Source: JBBQFI01 sp038321775 (lineage in GTDB: Bacteria > Verrucomicrobiota > Verrucomicrobiia > Chthoniobacterales > UBA10450). From it: a DNA stretch of 64,000 nucleotides. The stretch covers positions 1 through 64,000 of the forward strand of contig JBBQFI010000008.1 in the NCBI GenBank assembly GCA_038321775.1, given 5' to 3'. A model generated the notes under the pieces. It saw only the letters and a list, made by a program, of their open reading frames with translations. It made no database searches and was not told where the DNA came from. This document shows, piece after piece, positions 26,237-35,272 of this stretch (the first letter of the stretch is position 1; every line of letters begins with the position of its first letter). The position numbers and the translations under genes were made by a program.

Positions 26237-26662
26237 TTAATGCTTCACCTTCAGGAGCAAGACCGGAATGTCGACGTTGTGCCGTACTTTGTCGGCTGTG
26301 CTGCCGTAAAGAAGATCGCTGATGAAGCGATGTCCATGTGTGCTCATCGCCACGAGGTCGACCGATTCCGTCCGCGCGAGTTTGATGATTTCCGTCGCTG
26401 GTTCTCCCATGGCCAGGACCGAACTGACTTCGAATCCCTCGGCACGCAGCTCACGCTCAAGCGATGCGAGATATTCGCGATCGTGCTTCATTTCGTCGCT
26501 TTCCTGCAACTTGAGCTGTTCGAAATTGCGAGCAACCCAGCCATCGGCGACGTGCATCAGGATCAGTTTGGCATTCGTTAGGCGCGCGAGCGGACGGATA
26601 TGCTTCAGAATCGTTTGATCGGTTTCGCGATTCTCTACCGGAATCAGAATCGATTTGTACAT
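26237..26662 (-). CDS. Universal stress protein (UspA family)
   Basis: 141 residues from the ATG at 26662, chosen because a full AGGAGG site lies 5 bases upstream. Beginning YKSILIPVENRETD and ending with the nucleotide-binding loop around MSTHGHRFISDLLYGSTADKV, a G-2X-G-9X-G(S/T)-like motif of ATP-binding Usp proteins. It is the second gene after mntH; the mntH stop codon lies inside its leader just before the ribosome site. Coupling of Usp to a metal importer suggests a stress context. Confidence 0.92.
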   Translation of the reverse strand: MYKSILIPVENRETDQTILKHIRPLARLTNAKLILMHVADGWVARNFEQLKLQESDEMKHDREYLASLERELRAEGFEVSSVLAMGEPATEIIKLARTESVDLVAMSTHGHRFISDLLYGSTADKVRHNVDIPVLLLKVKH

Positions 26663-26670
26663 GCAACCTC

Positions 26671-28035
26671 CTAGAGATGGAGTCCACCGCGAAACGTTTG
26701 CACAAGCAACCACACATTCAGCACTGCGATAATGGCCGCCACCAGCCAGGCCAGTATTTTGGTTGTCGTGCCGTTAACAAATTCGCCCATCTTCAGTTTG
26801 TCGCTCGTGAACATTACGAGTGGAAAAACGGCGAAGCTCAACTGCAAACTCAAAATTACCTGACTGAGCACAAGCAAACTCGCCGCGCCGCCTTCGCCGG
26901 AAATGCTCGTGACGATAATGGCCGGAATGATGGCAATCGCGCGCGTAATCAGCCGTCGAAGCCACGGTCGCAACCGGATATTGAGAAAACCTTCCATCAC
27001 AATCTGGCCGGCCAGCGTTCCGGTCAGAGTGGAATTTTGACCCGAAGCAAGCAAAGCGAGGGCGAAAAGCGTGCTCGCGCCAGTTACGCCGAGCAATGGC
27101 GTGAGCAGTTTGTAGGCGTCCTGGATTTCAGCGACATCGGTGCGCCCACGACTGTGAAAGGTCGCCGCCGCGAGAATTAAAATAGCGGCGTTAATAAAGA
27201 GCGCGAACATCAACGCCACGGTTGAATCAATCGTGGCAAATTTTATCGCTTCGCGCTTTCCCGCGGGGTTGAGCTGATAGCGCCGCGTCTGCACGATGGA
27301 GGAATGAAGATAAAGATTATGGGGCATGACCGTCGCTCCCAGAATTCCCATCGCGATATAAAGCATTCCGGGATCCGTGATGATATGCGGCGAAGGAATA
27401 AAGCCCACAGCGATTCCCAGTAGATGCGGGCGCGACACAATCAGTTCCCACAAAAAACAGCCGCCAATCACGGCGATGAGAGAAATGACGAGCGCTTCGA
27501 TGTAGCGAAATCCCTTATTTTGCAGGAGCAGGACGAGGATAACATCGAGAGCGGTTACGCAGACGCCGACCAGCAAGGGCAGGCCGAAGAGAAGATTAAG
27601 GGCGATGGCCGAACCGATGACTTCCGCGAGGTCGCATGCGGCAATGGCCAGTTCACAAATAACCCAAAGTGCGAACGACACCGGCCGATTAAAATGATCA
27701 CGGCACGCTTGAGCGAGATCCCGTCCACTCGCGACCCCGAGTTTCACGGACAATGCCTGTAGCAGGATGGCCATGAGATTGGAGAGCATGATCACGCTGA
27801 GGAGCGTGAAGTTGTATTTGGAACCGCCGGCGAGATCGGTTGCCCAATTTCCCGGGTCCATATAACCGACCGCGACGAGAAAACCGGGACCGGCAAAGGC
27901 AAGAAGTTTGCGCAGGAAACTTGCCGAGGAAGGCACTACGAGCGTGCGATGAACCTCGGAAAGACTCGGCAGCTTGGGCTGCGAACGCCAGCCCGGTTGG
28001 GGATGCAGAATATCGCCATCTCCGGAATTAGGCAC
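26671..28035 (-). CDS. mntH: Nramp-family divalent metal (Mn2+/Fe2+) transporter
   Basis: 454 residues from a GTG at 28035, with about 11 membrane helices. The metal site is intact: MDPGNWATDLAGG in helix 1 and MPHNLYLHSS in helix 6, whose Asp, Asn and Met ligands select Mn2+/Fe2+. Imports manganese or iron using the proton gradient. It is divergent from a DtxR/MntR-type regulator gene 93 bases away, the classical arrangement for Mn-controlled uptake. The N-terminal 35 residues are cytosolic and poorly conserved. Confidence 0.94.
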   Translation of the reverse strand: MPNSGDGDILHPQPGWRSQPKLPSLSEVHRTLVVPSSASFLRKLLAFAGPGFLVAVGYMDPGNWATDLAGGSKYNFTLLSVIMLSNLMAILLQALSVKLGVASGRDLAQACRDHFNRPVSFALWVICELAIAACDLAEVIGSAIALNLLFGLPLLVGVCVTALDVILVLLLQNKGFRYIEALVISLIAVIGGCFLWELIVSRPHLLGIAVGFIPSPHIITDPGMLYIAMGILGATVMPHNLYLHSSIVQTRRYQLNPAGKREAIKFATIDSTVALMFALFINAAILILAAATFHSRGRTDVAEIQDAYKLLTPLLGVTGASTLFALALLASGQNSTLTGTLAGQIVMEGFLNIRLRPWLRRLITRAIAIIPAIIVTSISGEGGAASLLVLSQVILSLQLSFAVFPLVMFTSDKLKMGEFVNGTTTKILAWLVAAIIAVLNVWLLVQTFRGGLHL

Positions 28036-28043
28036 GACTAAAT

Positions 28044-28075
28044 TAGTTGTTCCAAACTATTAATCTGTCAACAGA
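28044..28075. promoter_or_regulatory. Candidate MntR operator(s) between mntH and mntR
   Basis: The short divergent gap holds two inverted repeats: TAGTT-6-AACTA (28044-28059) and the near-perfect TCTGT-CA-ACAGA (28064-28075). Both are AT-rich and lie where both promoters must be. One or both may bind the adjacent MntR-type protein. Neither matches a known MntR box closely enough to be certain. Confidence 0.4.
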
Positions 28076-28128
28076 CAAATAATTTTGTTTTGACCGAATG
28101 CCGAAGGCACCGCTACCTTGCTCTTAGC

Positions 28129-28557
28129 GTGCCCGCGAAAACCAGAACCGTTCGCAGCTCAGCCGCGGTCGAGGATTACCTCGAACGCATCCTCGATCTC
28201 ATTCAATCGAAGGGTTACGCGCGCGTGGTCGACATCGCAGCCAGCCTGAAGATTTCGCAGGCCAGCGTTACCAACATGGTACAACGCCTCGATGCGGATG
28301 GATTACTCACGTACGAGAAGTACCGCGGGCTCGTTTTAACTGAAGCGGGCGAAACGCTTGCGCGCAGAATCGCGCGGCGTCACCAACTCCTGACGGATTT
28401 TTTGAATCTCCTCGGCCTCGACGAACGGGTGATTAATCATGACGTGGAAGGAATGGAACACCACATCAGCCCTTCGACTTTGCGTGCAATTGAGACGCTG
28501 ACTTTGCAATTACGCCGCCATCCGGCGTTGCTGAAGCGATTGAACGCGCGAGCGTAG
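28129..28557 (+). CDS. mntR: DtxR-family metal-dependent regulator, MntR type
   Basis: 142 residues from a GTG at 28129; the earlier ATG at 28090 would add 13 unconserved residues and run into the divergent promoter region. N-terminal winged helix (DIAASLKISQASVTNMVQRL as recognition region) and a dimerisation domain with no C-terminal SH3-like domain, as in MntR. Metal ligands of MntR appear conserved: Asp16 and Glu19 in VEDYLERI, His in RRHQLL, and Glu, Glu, His in VEGMEHHI. It probably represses mntH when Mn2+ is bound. Confidence 0.92.
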   Translation: MPAKTRTVRSSAAVEDYLERILDLIQSKGYARVVDIAASLKISQASVTNMVQRLDADGLLTYEKYRGLVLTEAGETLARRIARRHQLLTDFLNLLGLDERVINHDVEGMEHHISPSTLRAIETLTLQLRRHPALLKRLNARA

Positions 28558-28563
28558 TTCCAT

Positions 28564-28746
28564 CTAGACGCCCTCGCGCAAATCAACGATCTCGCCCGGC
28601 CGGCAACGAATGGTGAGTGTGATGGGACGGCAACAAACACTGCAATCCTCCACCATCGATTGCTCGGGCAAAGAAGTATCGACTTGAATCGGAAATGTTT
28701 CGCCGCAATGCGGACAGAGAATGTCGCTTTCTACAACCAGTTCCAT
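28564..28746 (-). CDS. CPXCG-motif cysteine-rich small protein
   Basis: 60 residues with CPHCG at 11-15 and CSVC at 35-38, two knuckles of a zinc ribbon. This matches the CPXCG cysteine-rich family (PF14255-like), small proteins of unknown role widespread in Gram-negative bacteria. It is 17 bases past the start region of the CorC-type gene's stop, on the same strand, so it may be cotranscribed with it. A copy of the GCCTAACGA word (28754-28762) lies in the gap. Confidence 0.85.
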   Translation of the reverse strand: MELVVESDILCPHCGETFPIQVDTSLPEQSMVEDCSVCCRPITLTIRCRPGEIVDLREGV

Positions 28747-28763
28747 AAGGTTTGCCTAACGAA

Positions 28764-30176
28764 TCAAGAAGCAGAGTCTTGTTTGGACATCGCGGCAGCG
28801 AGAGACGTTTTATCCATTTTTCGAAAATGGAGTTGCTTCACCCGACGGCTATCCGCTTGCGTGACGGTGACGAGATAATCACCGATTCGCACTTGTTCCC
28901 CCTGCTTCGGCAGATGACCGATGAGATGCGTGACGTGACCGCCAATCGTGCTGACATCGGCGCTTTCCAATTCAAGACCAGCAAAGTCATTCAGTTCGTA
29001 CAAACCAAGACCGGCGTCGACCGTGAATTCGTTTTCGTTAACGCGGCGAAATTCATCCTTATCGGTGTCGAACTCGTCCTGAATATCGCCGACCAATTCT
29101 TCGAGCACGTTTTCCAAAGTGACCATCCCGACGGTACCCCCGAACTCATCCACAGCCATGGCGAGATGAGCGTGCCTCGTTAGAAAAAGTGTGAGCAATT
29201 TTTCCAGCTGCATCATTTCCGGAACTGGAATCAACTCGCGGCGAATTCGCATTAGATCGGGATGCGGATCGCGCATCATCGGCACAAGTTCCTTGATGTG
29301 CACAAGGCCCAATGTGTTATCGGGATGGCCGCGCACGAGCGGGAAACGCGTGTGCCGCGAGTCGATCGCTTTCTTTACGTTCGACTCGAAGTCATCCTCT
29401 ACGTCGAGATAAACAATTTCACCACGCGGCGTCATGATATCGCGCACGACACGCCGCCTCAGATCCAAAGCGTTCACGAGCAAATTCCGCCCGAGCGCGG
29501 AGACTTCGTCGGATTTTTCACTCTGGTCCACGATTAATCGCAATTCCTCCTCGCTGTGCGCGAGTTCGGTCTTCGGAACTGCTTTGAGACGGAAAATTTT
29601 TTGCAAAACAAAATTCGCCGACTTGTTCAAAAACCAGATCGCCGGTTTTAGTAAGATATAGAAGCCGCCCAGCGGACGGACGAGGGCAAGGCTGACCGCG
29701 AGCGGATTGGCGATCGCGATGTACTTCGGTGCGAGTTCACCAAAGACGATGTGCAGAAAGGTGATTCCACCAAAAGCGAGTGCTATCGAAACGGAAGATA
29801 CAAACGCGTGCGAATGAATGCCGAATACGGCAAACGCCGGTTGTAGTATTTGCACCAGAAATAATTCGCCGATCCAGCCGAGACCAAGACTTGCCAGCGT
29901 CACGCCCAATTGCGTGGCGGAAAGGTAAGCATCGAGATGAGCACGGACATGCTTGGCGAAAATCGCCCGCATGTTTCCTTCATCCACCAAAGCATCGAGC
30001 TGACTGCTGCGGACTTTGACCATGGCGAACTCGCAGGCCACGAAAAATCCGTTCAGCACTACGAGAATAGCGATGGCCGCCAGCTTGCCGAAGAGAATGC
30101 CGGGCGAATCCCATTCCTGAACGACGGTGGCGGCGACGAAGTCCATCGCCAGAAAAGTAAATAACAGTAAGCTCAT
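28764..30176 (-). CDS. CNNM/CorC (HlyC/CorC) family transporter-like protein
   Basis: 470 residues. Layout: short N-terminal region, DUF21/CNNM membrane domain (about 30-200, three to four helices; VVLNGFFVACEFAMVKVR and LGLGWIGELF), paired CBS domains (about 225-340; RDIMTPRGEIVYLDVEDD), and a C-terminal CorC_HlyC domain (about 360-445). Members handle magnesium/cobalt efflux or sodium-linked Mg transport. The old hemolysin name is historical. There is nothing unusual in the domains. Confidence 0.9.
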   Translation of the reverse strand: MSLLLFTFLAMDFVAATVVQEWDSPGILFGKLAAIAILVVLNGFFVACEFAMVKVRSSQLDALVDEGNMRAIFAKHVRAHLDAYLSATQLGVTLASLGLGWIGELFLVQILQPAFAVFGIHSHAFVSSVSIALAFGGITFLHIVFGELAPKYIAIANPLAVSLALVRPLGGFYILLKPAIWFLNKSANFVLQKIFRLKAVPKTELAHSEEELRLIVDQSEKSDEVSALGRNLLVNALDLRRRVVRDIMTPRGEIVYLDVEDDFESNVKKAIDSRHTRFPLVRGHPDNTLGLVHIKELVPMMRDPHPDLMRIRRELIPVPEMMQLEKLLTLFLTRHAHLAMAVDEFGGTVGMVTLENVLEELVGDIQDEFDTDKDEFRRVNENEFTVDAGLGLYELNDFAGLELESADVSTIGGHVTHLIGHLPKQGEQVRIGDYLVTVTQADSRRVKQLHFRKMDKTSLAAAMSKQDSAS

Positions 30177-30181
30177 TTACG

Positions 30182-30201
30182 CGGATGCTTCCCTGCATCC
30201 G
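30182..30201. terminator. Hairpin between rpsN and the CorC-type gene
   Basis: Seven paired bases (CGGATGC with GCATCCG) enclose a 6-base loop just past the rpsN stop and just before the CorC-type start on the minus strand. It may limit read-through from rpsN. No U-tract follows. Confidence 0.35.
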
Positions 30202-30219
30202 ATCCCTGCACGGCGAAGT

Positions 30220-30489
30220 CTACCAGCTGGACTTCGTCACGCCCGGAATTTGCCCTGAAGAAGCGAGTTCGCGGAAAGTTAATCGCGAAATCTTGAAGCG
30301 ACGAATGAAGGCACGCCGACGGCCAGTGACCTGGCAGCGGTTCACCACCCGCGTGGGGCTGGCGTCACGCGGCAATTGGGAAAGGCCGATGTAATCTTTT
30401 TTCGCCTTTAACTCAGCACGGAGGGCGGCATATTTTTTCACCGTCGCGCGCTTGCGCTCATTGCGATTGATCCATGAGGTCTTGGCCAT
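30220..30489 (-). CDS. rpsN: 30S ribosomal protein S14 (zinc-independent form)
   Basis: 89 residues. Conserved S14 blocks: start MAKTSWINRNERKRATVKKY, and the C-terminal RDASPTRVVNRCQVTGRRRA plus FRLSR-like FKISRLTFRE. The single Cys in NRCQVTGR shows the form without a CXXC zinc knuckle. It stands alone here, outside a large ribosomal operon, as is common for a relocated or isolated rpsN. It binds 16S rRNA in the 30S head. Confidence 0.96.
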   Translation of the reverse strand: MAKTSWINRNERKRATVKKYAALRAELKAKKDYIGLSQLPRDASPTRVVNRCQVTGRRRAFIRRFKISRLTFRELASSGQIPGVTKSSW

Positions 30490-30597
30490 AAACGAACGCG
30501 GAAACTAGCGGACGAACCCCGGAATGCAACCGTTTTTTCCAAGACTGCGGCGATCCGTGAGCAACCGAATGTGAGCTACCATCCGATTTGATGCGCA

Positions 30598-31407
30598 ATG
30601 TTCCCACTTTACCAAAAGCAGTTGCCCAGCACGGCCACAGAACTTTCTGCCGCTCTGACAACGAGTCTGCGGCGAGCGGTAAATGCTGTAAACGAGCCAG
30701 TCGCGATCCGTGACAATATTTATCCGGACCTCTCCGAAATCGCGGTGGATCTCAGCGGAGCGCAAATGCGAATGGATGCGCCGCGTCCTCTTTTACCGAC
30801 CGGCAAAAGCGAATCGGCAATCACGGCGCAGCGTTTCACCTTGCACGCACAACCGCTTTCTGTCGCCGGCGCCGCTCTTAATCTCGAAATCGTCGCAGAT
30901 AAAATCGTTCTGCATCAAAGTCCCGATCGCGACGGCAATATTTACCTGCTTCTGCAACGCGCGGAGAATGGACGAATCGCAATCTCGATTCAGCAACGGG
31001 ATTTGGAAATGCTGATTAGCGCAATTGCGAAAACGGAAGCAGCCAAGCAGGGAGTCGCAATTGAGAGCGTGCAGTTAAAATTAACGAACCGGGGTGAGCG
31101 TTCGTTAGGCGCGGAAGTTCGCCTGCAAGCGCGGAAGCTTTTTTTAAACGCTAACATCCGAATCGCCGGATTACTCGAGATTGATGAGCAGCTTGTCGCG
31201 AGGGTTTCCAGACTTACTTGCGAAGGCGACGGCGCCATCGCCACTTTGGCCTGCGGGTTTCTCACGCCGCAGTTGCAAAAATTGGAGACTCGCGAATTTC
31301 CATTATTAGCGCTACCGCTCGGCGAGGTTCGGTTGCGCGATATCAAGTTGAATGTGGCGGATGGAATTGTCGTCACGGCTGAATTCGGCAGTGGGACCGC
31401 GGCATGA
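30598..31407 (+). CDS. Protein of unknown function (possible DUF2993-like lipid-binding fold)
   Basis: 269 residues, no signal peptide or membrane helix obvious from the ATG at 30598. Composition is beta-rich with alternating hydrophobic residues in the pattern of long curved sheets (for example VQLKLTNRGERSLGAEVRLQ and GEVRLRDIKLNVADGIVVTA). That pattern is like DUF2993/AsmA-type lipid-binding proteins, but I do not see a defining motif. It lies divergent from rpsN and 81 bases ahead of the transglutaminase-like gene on the same strand. Function unknown. Confidence 0.6.
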   Translation: MFPLYQKQLPSTATELSAALTTSLRRAVNAVNEPVAIRDNIYPDLSEIAVDLSGAQMRMDAPRPLLPTGKSESAITAQRFTLHAQPLSVAGAALNLEIVADKIVLHQSPDRDGNIYLLLQRAENGRIAISIQQRDLEMLISAIAKTEAAKQGVAIESVQLKLTNRGERSLGAEVRLQARKLFLNANIRIAGLLEIDEQLVARVSRLTCEGDGAIATLACGFLTPQLQKLETREFPLLALPLGEVRLRDIKLNVADGIVVTAEFGSGTAA

Positions 31408-31488
31408 ACGCTTCCGAAAATTCTATTTTTTAATTCCGCAATCGAAGTATGATCACTCTCCCTTAAGCCCTCCCCCTACTCTCTCCTC

Positions 31489-32313
31489 ATGATTATCAAG
31501 ATTGGTTTCGACATTGAGTTCAAGCTGCTGGGTCCCACGCCGATGATCCTGATGCTTTTTGTGCATCCATCGCGCCGCGGGGATTTGCGCAGCGAAGAGA
31601 AATTGGTCGTTAGGCCGGATCTCGAAGTAAACACGTTTACCGATTTGTACGGCAACATCTGCGGACGGCTTTTCGCTCCCGCGGGAAATATCCGATTCTC
31701 TCTTGATACCTCGATCGAAGACCACGGCGAACCGGATCGCAAACCATGTCCGGACGCGGTGCAGCACAAGGTAGAAGATCTTCCCGACGAAACGCTCGGT
31801 TACTTATTGCCCAGCCGTTACTGCGAAGTGGACCGGCTTTCGGACGAAGCGTGGAAACTCTTTGTTGAAACGCAACCTGGCTGGCCGCGCGTGCAGGCGA
31901 TTTGCGATTGGGTCAATCGTCACGTCACGTTTGGTTATCAGTACGCCAATCAAAACAAATCAGCGTTTGATGTTTATGGAGAAGGCAAAGGCGTCTGCCG
32001 CGATTTCAATCATCTCGCCGTCACATTTTGCCGGGCCATGAATATTCCCGCGCGCTACGTCACCGGTTATCTCGGCGACATCGGCGTGTCCGTCGCGCCA
32101 TCTCCGATGGATTTCAGCGCGTGGTTCGAAGTTTATCTCGGGGATCGGTGGTACGCGTTTGATGCGCGGCATAATTGCCCGCGCATCGGACGCACTTTGA
32201 TGGCGGTAGGACGCGATGCTGCGGACGTTGCCATCACGACAAATTTCGGTCGCGCCATTCTAAAGAAATTCATCATCGTCACGGACGAAGTGCGCGACGG
32301 AATAGCGGCGTAA
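31489..32313 (+). CDS. Transglutaminase-like family protein
   Basis: 274 residues. N-terminal beta domain (about 1-90), then a transglutaminase/protease-like domain with the nucleophile region GKGVCRDFNHLAV (Cys about residue 168) and the downstream YVTGYLGDIG. The place where the catalytic His is usual (HAW) reads DFSAWFEVYLGDRWYAFD, with Ser in that position; this may be a subfamily trait. Asp of the triad is in YAFDARHN. Cytosolic by lack of signal. Bacterial members act as peptidases or amide-bond enzymes; this substrate is unknown. Confidence 0.85.
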   Translation: MIIKIGFDIEFKLLGPTPMILMLFVHPSRRGDLRSEEKLVVRPDLEVNTFTDLYGNICGRLFAPAGNIRFSLDTSIEDHGEPDRKPCPDAVQHKVEDLPDETLGYLLPSRYCEVDRLSDEAWKLFVETQPGWPRVQAICDWVNRHVTFGYQYANQNKSAFDVYGEGKGVCRDFNHLAVTFCRAMNIPARYVTGYLGDIGVSVAPSPMDFSAWFEVYLGDRWYAFDARHNCPRIGRTLMAVGRDAADVAITTNFGRAILKKFIIVTDEVRDGIAA

Positions 32314-32323
32314 AGCTGGCGAG

Positions 32324-33430
32324 TTATTGCCGGGCGAGACGCCGGAAGAGTCCAAACCCGATCGCGAGGAACAGGATGTTGGGCAGCCACACGAGAATCT
32401 CCGGATGGAGTTTCGGGTTCGAGCGCAACGTGTCGGCGATGATAATAAACAAAAAATAAACGACGGCGACGACAAGACTCATCAGAAACCCAATGGAAGT
32501 TTCGCGACGATGCGCGGTGACGCCGAGCGGTACGCCGATCAATGCAAAAGCCAGACAGGAAAACGGAAAGGAAAAGCGCTTATTGATTTCGGTACGACTG
32601 GCGCTTTTTTCATGCTTGTCGCCCGTTTTGAGTTGATCGACCAATTGCTCGATCGATAACGCCGATCGGCTCGGCTGCTTTTTCTCGCGATCGTAAAGTT
32701 CATCCAGGCTGATCGGCAATGTTCCTTCTGCCATGTTGATTCCGTCACGAATTTTGCGCAGATCCCACGGGTTCGCTTCATCGCGCTGCTGATAGCGCGC
32801 GTGATAAAGATGCATCAGGATCCGTTTGTTAGGCAAATCGGCTTCGAGTTTTCCGGTCTTGGCATACGTCACTTTCACCGGCATCCCGCTGTCATCCATT
32901 TCGAAGACAATGACGTTTTCCAATTTTCTTCCCTGTTTTTTGCCGACGTAGATTTTACGGCCGGGAAATTCGTCGATTACCTGATCGCTGCCGAACAGCG
33001 CCATCGGATTGCGCGTCGCGAGATCGAAGATCGTGCTGCGCAAACGTTCCTGCGCCGCGGGCGCGACGAGCACGTTGAGCCAAAGACAAATCGCCGTGGC
33101 AATGACGGCAATGAAAAGCAGCGGAACGCAAGCACGCGTGACGCTGACGCCATTACTGCGCAACGCAATAAGTTCATTGTCCGCGGAGAGACGGCCAAAG
33201 ACGAGAAGGATCGCCGTGAGCAATCCCCATGGAATTGTAAAAATCAGCGAAAAAGGCAGGACGTAAGCGATGAACGTGAGGAGATATTCCGCCGGGACAT
33301 CATGATTAACGAGCAATGGAAGGAGCTTGCGAAAAATATTTCCTACCACCAGCACGAGGCTGAGCACGAGAATCGCAAACAAAACATTTACGATCAGCTC
33401 GCGGCTGATGAACCGGTCGATTAAGCGCAT
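32324..33430 (-). CDS. LptF/LptG-type lipopolysaccharide export permease
   Basis: 368 residues. Six predicted membrane helices in two groups of three (about 10-120 and 285-365), with a large beta-jellyroll periplasmic domain between. The start MRLIDRFISRELIVNVLFAI and the block ALRSNGVSVTRACVPLLFIA are typical of YjgP/YjgQ (LptF/LptG). The complex moves LPS across the inner membrane with ATPase LptB. I cannot say whether this is LptF or LptG; no second copy is in the window. Converges with the transglutaminase-like gene. Confidence 0.88.
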   Translation of the reverse strand: MRLIDRFISRELIVNVLFAILVLSLVLVVGNIFRKLLPLLVNHDVPAEYLLTFIAYVLPFSLIFTIPWGLLTAILLVFGRLSADNELIALRSNGVSVTRACVPLLFIAVIATAICLWLNVLVAPAAQERLRSTIFDLATRNPMALFGSDQVIDEFPGRKIYVGKKQGRKLENVIVFEMDDSGMPVKVTYAKTGKLEADLPNKRILMHLYHARYQQRDEANPWDLRKIRDGINMAEGTLPISLDELYDREKKQPSRSALSIEQLVDQLKTGDKHEKSASRTEINKRFSFPFSCLAFALIGVPLGVTAHRRETSIGFLMSLVVAVVYFLFIIIADTLRSNPKLHPEILVWLPNILFLAIGFGLFRRLARQ

Positions 33431-33517
33431 CGCGTCTCTTGTTAGTTCGTTTCGCTATCACTGACAAGTGAGGCGCCGGACTGTTGGATTTGCTTCCGTG
33501 CGAACTTTGCTACCTTG

Positions 33518-34828
33518 ATGCCCGAAATGGGGAACGATCTTTACGACGTGGCAATTATCGGCGGAGGCCCGGCCGGCAGCACGGCGGCAACGCTGCTGGC
33601 GAAAGCCGGCCGGCGCGTGATTGTTTTCGAGCGGGAAAAATTCCCGCGCTTTCACATCGGCGAGTCACTTTTACCCGCGAGCATGCGGGCGTTCGATCGG
33701 CTCGGCGTACAGGAAAAATTGCGCGCGAATTTCATGGAAAAATTTGGCGGCGAAATGTCGAGCTCCTGCGGTGCCGAAGCAGTGCGATTCTATTTCAAAG
33801 ATGGCTACGAGTCGCGTTGCGATCGTTCCTATCAGGTGACACGCGCCGACTTCGACAAATTATTGCTCGATCACGCCGCCGAAAACGGAGCGGAGGTTCA
33901 TGAAGAAACGGCGGTGCAACACGTCGCTTTCTCAAACGACGCGGTCGAAGTGCGCGTGTCGTCGAAAAATGGCGACGCGAAAGAGATCCGCGCGCGTTAT
34001 CTCATCGACGCGAGCGGGCGCCAATCGGTCGTCGGAGCGATGTTCAAGCTCAAGAAAAACTACGATGAGCTTCACAAATTTTCGCTCTTCGCGCATTACC
34101 GCGGAGTGACGCGACCGGAAGGCCGCGATGGCACACTCACTCGCATGATGCGCGGTCTCGATCGTTGGTTTTGGGTAATCCCACTCACGACCGAGCGCAC
34201 TAGTATCGGAATTGTTCTCGACACCGGAAATTTCCGAAAAGCAAAACAAGATCCGGAGAAGTTTTTCGAAGAAGCGATTGCCGAGCAGCCTGCAATTGCG
34301 CAGGCGACTCTGAATGCGAGTCGCGTTACGCCTGTCTACACCGCAGCCGATTTTTCTTATCGAAACACCAAGCTTGCGGGCGATCGCTGGTTGCTTGCTG
34401 GAGATGCGGGCGGATTCATTGATCCCGTTTTCAGCAGCGGCGTTTTTCTCGCTGTGATGTCCGGAGAAATGAGTGCCGACGCGCTCAATGGCGCACTCGA
34501 TAAACCGAAGCGCGCACCGCGATTGTTTGCGGGCTACGAGTCGCGTTTTAACAAAGCGATGGATGTTTACGTTCGTTTCGTTAACGCCTGGTATCGCAAA
34601 GAATTCATCGAGGTCTTTTTGCATCCTCAGGATGTTTTGCAAATTCCACCGGCCGTGAACGCTGTTCTGGGCGGGAATATTTTCGGCAGTTTCGCCGTCA
34701 AATGGCGGATGTGGATCTTTTATCGGCTCGTCTTTCTGCAAAAATATTTTCCGCTTTGTCCCCGCCGGACACTTTTGCCTGACGGAATTGCCAAACCCAC
34801 GGTCGCTGAAGCAACCACCGTTTCCTAA
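33518..34828 (+). CDS. FAD-dependent oxidoreductase of the flavin halogenase-like superfamily
   Basis: 436 residues from ATG 33518 (a TTG just upstream or an ATG at 33527 are alternatives). N-terminal Rossmann motif VAIIGGGPAGSTAATLLAKAG (about 10-29), HIGESLLPASMRAFDRLGV near 45-65, and WFWVIPLTTERTSIG near 212, a WXWXIP-type motif shared by flavin halogenases and geranylgeranyl-reductase-like enzymes. The FAD second motif is LLAGDAGGFIDPVFSSGV. Halogenation itself is not proven. It heads a four-gene operon with a lipoprotein, an MMPL exporter and a LolA-like protein, so it probably tailors a lipid or polyene-like product that they export. Confidence 0.85.
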   Translation: MPEMGNDLYDVAIIGGGPAGSTAATLLAKAGRRVIVFEREKFPRFHIGESLLPASMRAFDRLGVQEKLRANFMEKFGGEMSSSCGAEAVRFYFKDGYESRCDRSYQVTRADFDKLLLDHAAENGAEVHEETAVQHVAFSNDAVEVRVSSKNGDAKEIRARYLIDASGRQSVVGAMFKLKKNYDELHKFSLFAHYRGVTRPEGRDGTLTRMMRGLDRWFWVIPLTTERTSIGIVLDTGNFRKAKQDPEKFFEEAIAEQPAIAQATLNASRVTPVYTAADFSYRNTKLAGDRWLLAGDAGGFIDPVFSSGVFLAVMSGEMSADALNGALDKPKRAPRLFAGYESRFNKAMDVYVRFVNAWYRKEFIEVFLHPQDVLQIPPAVNAVLGGNIFGSFAVKWRMWIFYRLVFLQKYFPLCPRRTLLPDGIAKPTVAEATTVS

Positions 34829-34834
34829 AACCGC

Positions 34835-35248
34835 ATGCGCAGAATCCTTGCCGTTTTTCTCGCGGCGTCGCTTGGCCTAACGAGTTGTCAGACTTTGCGT
34901 CACCAATTCTCACAGCTCTCTCCGAACTGGGAAGCACGCGCCGGCCAATTGCTCTATCGCGGGCGGAAGACAACTTTGATCGGTGAAGTCCTCGTGCGTT
35001 TTTCGAAAAAAGGAGATTTTGAGCTGACGTTTACCAAGGGCCCGGGCGTCACGTTACTTCTCGTGCGCCAGGACGCGACCTTTGCCCACGTCGAAGGCCC
35101 GCTCGCGCGTGGCCGCTGGTCCGGTCCCGTGGAAAAAGCTCCCGCGCGATTGCGAGGATGGCTCGCACTGCGAAATGTTCTCCTTCAAACAAAAAGCCCG
35201 GTGGTGAAATATTCCGCTGGCACCGATGCTTTTGTTTTCGAGTTTTAG
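34835..35248 (+). CDS. Lipoprotein, possible LolB-like
   Basis: 137 residues with a type II signal ending in the lipobox LTSC (Cys about residue 18). The mature domain of about 120 residues is beta-rich (FELTFTKGPGVTLLLVRQD), similar in size and pattern to LolB or the DUF3261-type lipoproteins found in aryl polyene gene clusters. The lipobox codons contain one copy of GCCTAACGAGT. It starts 6 bases after the FAD enzyme and 24 before the MMPL gene, so it is probably the outer-membrane partner of the LolA-like protein downstream. Confidence 0.75.
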   Translation: MRRILAVFLAASLGLTSCQTLRHQFSQLSPNWEARAGQLLYRGRKTTLIGEVLVRFSKKGDFELTFTKGPGVTLLLVRQDATFAHVEGPLARGRWSGPVEKAPARLRGWLALRNVLLQTKSPVVKYSAGTDAFVFEF

Positions 35249-35272
35249 GGCGATCTCTTTCGCCCAGCCGTC

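Noticed and set aside
32801..33424. 207-residue plus-strand open frame
   Set aside because: Antisense to the LptF/G permease; charged and without a fold.
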